DNA from: Spinellus fusiger
Taxonomy: Eukaryota; Mucoromycota; Mucoromycetes; Mucorales; Phycomycetaceae
DNA length: 10,186 nucleotides
NCBI GenBank assembly: GCA_025094145.1
Contig: JALLLS010000195.1
Coordinates: 1-10,186, forward strand
Direction: 5' to 3'
Part shown: piece after piece, positions 7,766 through 10,186 of the stretch
Layout of the letters: every line of letters begins with the position of its first letter
Numbering within the stretch: position 1 is the first letter of the stretch
Notes under the pieces: model-generated
Told to the model about the DNA's origin: nothing
What the model saw: the letters and a program-made list of their open reading frames with translations, nothing else
Database searches by the model: none
Translations under genes and position numbers: made by a program

Positions 7766-9807
7766 ATGTCAGACTTCCATCTCAGCATTGGTGATATAAA
7801 CATGTTAAAGCTCCAGTCTTCCGGACAATCTTCCAATGGACCTCTAATCCAAACAGGCCAAATAATAGAGACAAATGGCTATGGTCATTTCTCCGGAGAT
7901 ACCAGTCCTATTATTCCTACCTCACAAGCTACAACAGTATTCGATTTTGCAACTTTTCTCTCACCTTACAACTCAACAATGGCAACACCCAAAGAAAGCA
8001 TTATGCCTACTGATGGTATGTCTCCTTTCAATACAAACCTCCACAGGTCTTCTATTTCCTACCAACAAGAGTTTAAAGACCAGGATGTAAGTTGTATTCA
8101 TAAATGCGTAAGATATTAATATTCTTAGGATATGTTCACACCCCTGGTGTCACCTGCTATGAAACCTTCGTACAGCTATCCATTACCACCAAAACACCTA
8201 CCCAATTCACCATTTAGTTCAGATATCAACTTCTCACCTCTTACATCACCTGCTATTATGCCACAAATAGACGGACAGACTAAAAGACACAAGTCTTGTG
8301 AAAATCCATCTTTTAACCATTCTTTTCCCAACACATTCAACAATGTATCTTCAGCTCAAATATATGAGCAATACGAACAATTGGAACAAACCAAAAGATT
8401 GATCAATCTCAAACTATCTGAACTCAAAAGTCAAAATAACAATCAACAAAGTAATGATGGAAATGTCCGACAAGAAATACCAAAATTTTCTTCTGATCAT
8501 GGACATTTATATTCTAATACTTCTAATTCAACACAAGGTACAGAGGGCTCCATTATTTTGATATATTCATCTTTTGCGATGAAAAAGTAATTTGATAATT
8601 CCACTGAACAAGTGACTACTCAATAGATTCAGTGACAACATTTACTCATCTCTTCTTTTTGTTTGATAAATAGTCTCCAATCTTCTCTGAATATCTTATC
8701 AATAATGTACACAATTTCCCAAAGAGTATGCCACATATACACTCAACTAGACTTCAACCTGTCACCCCAGCCTCAATAATGAACATGAAGATATCGACAT
8801 CACAAGAAAACATGACAAAAAAGCCTTATATTCATTCCTCAACATTTTTATCTCCTTTCTCTTCATCTTCCGACGCCCTATCACTGCACGACTTTATGAC
8901 ATCTAGCACCATGAACACGCCTACTCCTTCTTTATCTTTTCCTGATTCACAAAAAAACAACAGTCCTTTAAATCCTCAACGTTCTTCTAATTCTACCTCG
9001 TCTTCATCTTCATCTTCCCCCACCAACTCACAGATAAATCCAAAACCCAATCAACGTATAAAGTCCATGGGAATCTCCAGTCGAGATTCAAAAAAAAATA
9101 GAGAAGTTAGAGCCATGCCTTTGTTGAAAAAACAACGCCATGAAGCTTCTCCCACAAACACAGATAAACCCCTCATAGCTCCCTCTCCAAGAGCGCTCAA
9201 GCCTCTTCTAAGTCCTATTATCTCTACTGGTTCAGAGACCAACCCTGTTCGGTTAAATGCAGAGCGTATTTTAGCAACACGATCCAACTACCAGAACCTC
9301 ATGGAGGGAAAAGCTGCAGCCTTGGGTATTGATTTCCAACCCCACATTAAAAGTGGAATTGAAGTACGTCGAACAGCCCACAAAGCAGCTGAGCAAAAAC
9401 GCCGAGATTCGCTTAAAGAATGGTTTGAACGTTTGCGTCAAGAAGTAGAGGATGGCTATGTTAAGAAGAACATTAAATTAGCCTCTATGGTTCGTCAGGA
9501 ACAAGAAAAAGAGGCCAGAGAAGATATATCCGAAGACCTATCAGAAAACAGTAAAACAAAGAACGGTCATACCAGTGAATCCAATCTCATGGAAGACATA
9601 GAAGAAGTGGGTGATATGCTTAAGCCGCTTTCTAAGGTGTTGTTATTACGCTATGCTTATGAGTACATTTCAACCCTCAAAGACACTGTTTCCACTAAAG
9701 ATTCGCTTATACTGCAGTTGGAACAAGAAAATGCAAATCTTAGAAGTGGAAATATTGATATAAATGGATTGAGTGTTTCTCTAAGTTCAGAGCATGATCT
9801 AGTATAA
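7766..9807 (+). CDS. bHLH-leucine-zipper transcription factor (class B, CACGTG-type)
   Basis: The product is a DNA-binding regulator acting as a dimer in the nucleus. Exons are 7766-8086, 8129-8537, perhaps 8627-8631, and 8674-9807, giving about 622 residues. The start ATG has A at -3 and opens the first frame. The N-terminal half is Ser/Pro/Asn-rich. It holds two FxPLxSPA motifs (FTPLVSPAM about 110-118, FSPLTSPAI about 142-150) and a helical Glu/Gln-rich segment (about 183-209). A poly-Ser tract follows near genome position 9000, then a Lys/Arg-rich likely nuclear signal (SKKNREVR...LLKKQR). The basic region RRTAHKAAEQKRRDSLK has His, Glu and Arg (codons 9379, 9391, 9403) at the E-box contact positions. 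Helix 1 is followed by a long charged loop of some 55 residues, helix 2 (LKPLSKVLLLRYAYEYISTL, from about 561) and a short zipper. The AEQKRR core resembles MLX/Mondo-type and fungal PHO4-like proteins. Target genes cannot be told from sequence. Confidence 0.92.
8087..8128 (+). other. Intron 1 of the bHLH gene (42 nt)
   Basis: The donor is GTAAGT, a TTAAT branch-like site lies near the 3' end, and the acceptor is TTAG. Removal joins codon 107 (GAT) to the next GAT in phase 0 and restores a continuous frame, replacing a stop 30 bp into the intron's reading. The very short length suits early-diverging fungi. Confidence 0.9.
8538..8673 (+). other. Intron region between bHLH exons 2 and 3, frame problem
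   Basis: The donor AAG|GTACAG and acceptor AAATAG are the natural boundaries, and coding sequence is clear on both sides (YSNTSNSTQ before, SPIFSEYLINN after). Joining them directly shifts the frame and gives TGA within six codons. Splitting the region into two introns, 8538-8626 (acceptor CAATAG) and 8632-8673 (donor GTGACA, 42 nt), leaves a 5-nt exon ATTCA. This restores the frame and adds Asp-Ser. The alternatives are a true one-base frameshift, a sequence error, or a non-canonical donor. Confidence 0.5.
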
Positions 9808-10186
9808 GTATTCTTTTCTAAAAAAAAAAAACGATATAATGTTATATAGAAATATTAATTTCTTTGTATTTATGCTTTTAAGCCAACCCTATGCATTTTA
9901 TTTATTTACTTATGTTTCTCTCATTTTATACTATCTTTTTAACTTACTTTATTTTAATGTACTCATGTTTTTTTCTTTCTGTATTTATGAAAACAATATA
10001 TTTGGCGTTGGATCAAGAATCTAATAATATTAAAGACACACCACAAACACTAAAGAGAAAAGACATCGAATCATCTCAAGTTCGAATAAGTATTTCAAAT
10101 TAATGCCTAAATGTCTACAATAGTTACCTTTTTCTTTTTTATGCCTTTTAGCTATTACTCCTCATTTCTCAGCCTTCTTAGGTTCT
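9808..10186 (+). other. Downstream region of the bHLH gene, no gene supported
   Basis: This is very AT-rich sequence that probably includes the 3' UTR and the poly-A signal region, with a run of A at about 9821-9832. An open frame at 9891-10103 encodes mostly Phe/Leu/Ile/Tyr residues expected from AT-rich DNA. Its last 28 codons (after 10017) look more like ordinary coding sequence, but there is nothing to confirm a gene. The window ends before a neighbour could be seen. Confidence 0.5.

Noticed and set aside
9051..9287. 78-residue minus-strand open frame
   Set aside because: It lies wholly opposite the bHLH coding exon, is low in complexity and is unsupported.
9891..10103. 70-residue frame with two hydrophobic stretches downstream of the bHLH gene
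   Set aside because: The hydrophobic residues are those expected from AT-rich codons (Phe, Leu, Ile, Tyr), and there is no recognisable domain or start context. The last part might belong to an unseen exon but cannot be supported.

Overview
The window looks like a piece of a nuclear fungal genome, most likely an early-diverging mould of the Mucoromycota type. The grounds are the very AT-rich intergenic DNA, a protein gene with a 42-nt GT-AG intron, an LDQEKAYDR-type non-LTR retrotransposon remnant, and a class B bHLH regulator. The phylum is an inference; nothing here fixes the genus.

Layout. 1-227 is unique AT-rich flank. 228-7072 is a large fold-back structure: a left arm (228-1524), a 4.25-kb spacer (1525-5774) and a right arm (5775-7072) that is the reverse complement of the left. 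I compared the arms line by line and found one difference, an 11-T versus 12-A homopolymer. The spacer is decayed. It holds the body of a broken gene with an N-terminal C2H2-like zinc finger, on the + strand. A 2.0-kb LINE remnant on the - strand (3679-5701) sits in the spacer between two exact 15-bp target-site duplications. The best exon model for the zinc-finger gene puts its promoter and first exon inside the left arm, so the right arm carries an orphan copy of that exon.

From 7073 the sequence is unique again: about 690 bp of upstream region with two opposed CCAAT boxes, then a complete-looking bHLH-leucine-zipper transcription factor gene (7766-9807, + strand). It has serine/proline-rich N-terminal exons, a basic region with the His/Glu/Arg triad of CACGTG binders, a long loop, helix 2 and a short zipper. 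Its last intron region cannot be joined in frame by one canonical intron; a 5-nt micro-exon would solve this. 9808-10186 is AT-rich downstream sequence with no gene I can support.

The main interest is the contrast between near-identical 1.3-kb arms and a heavily decayed spacer, in the upstream region of an apparently intact regulator. Possible causes are recent duplication, arm-to-arm conversion, or recent mobilisation of a dead element by an enzyme encoded elsewhere. The sequence alone does not decide among them, and I found no target-site duplication at the outer ends.
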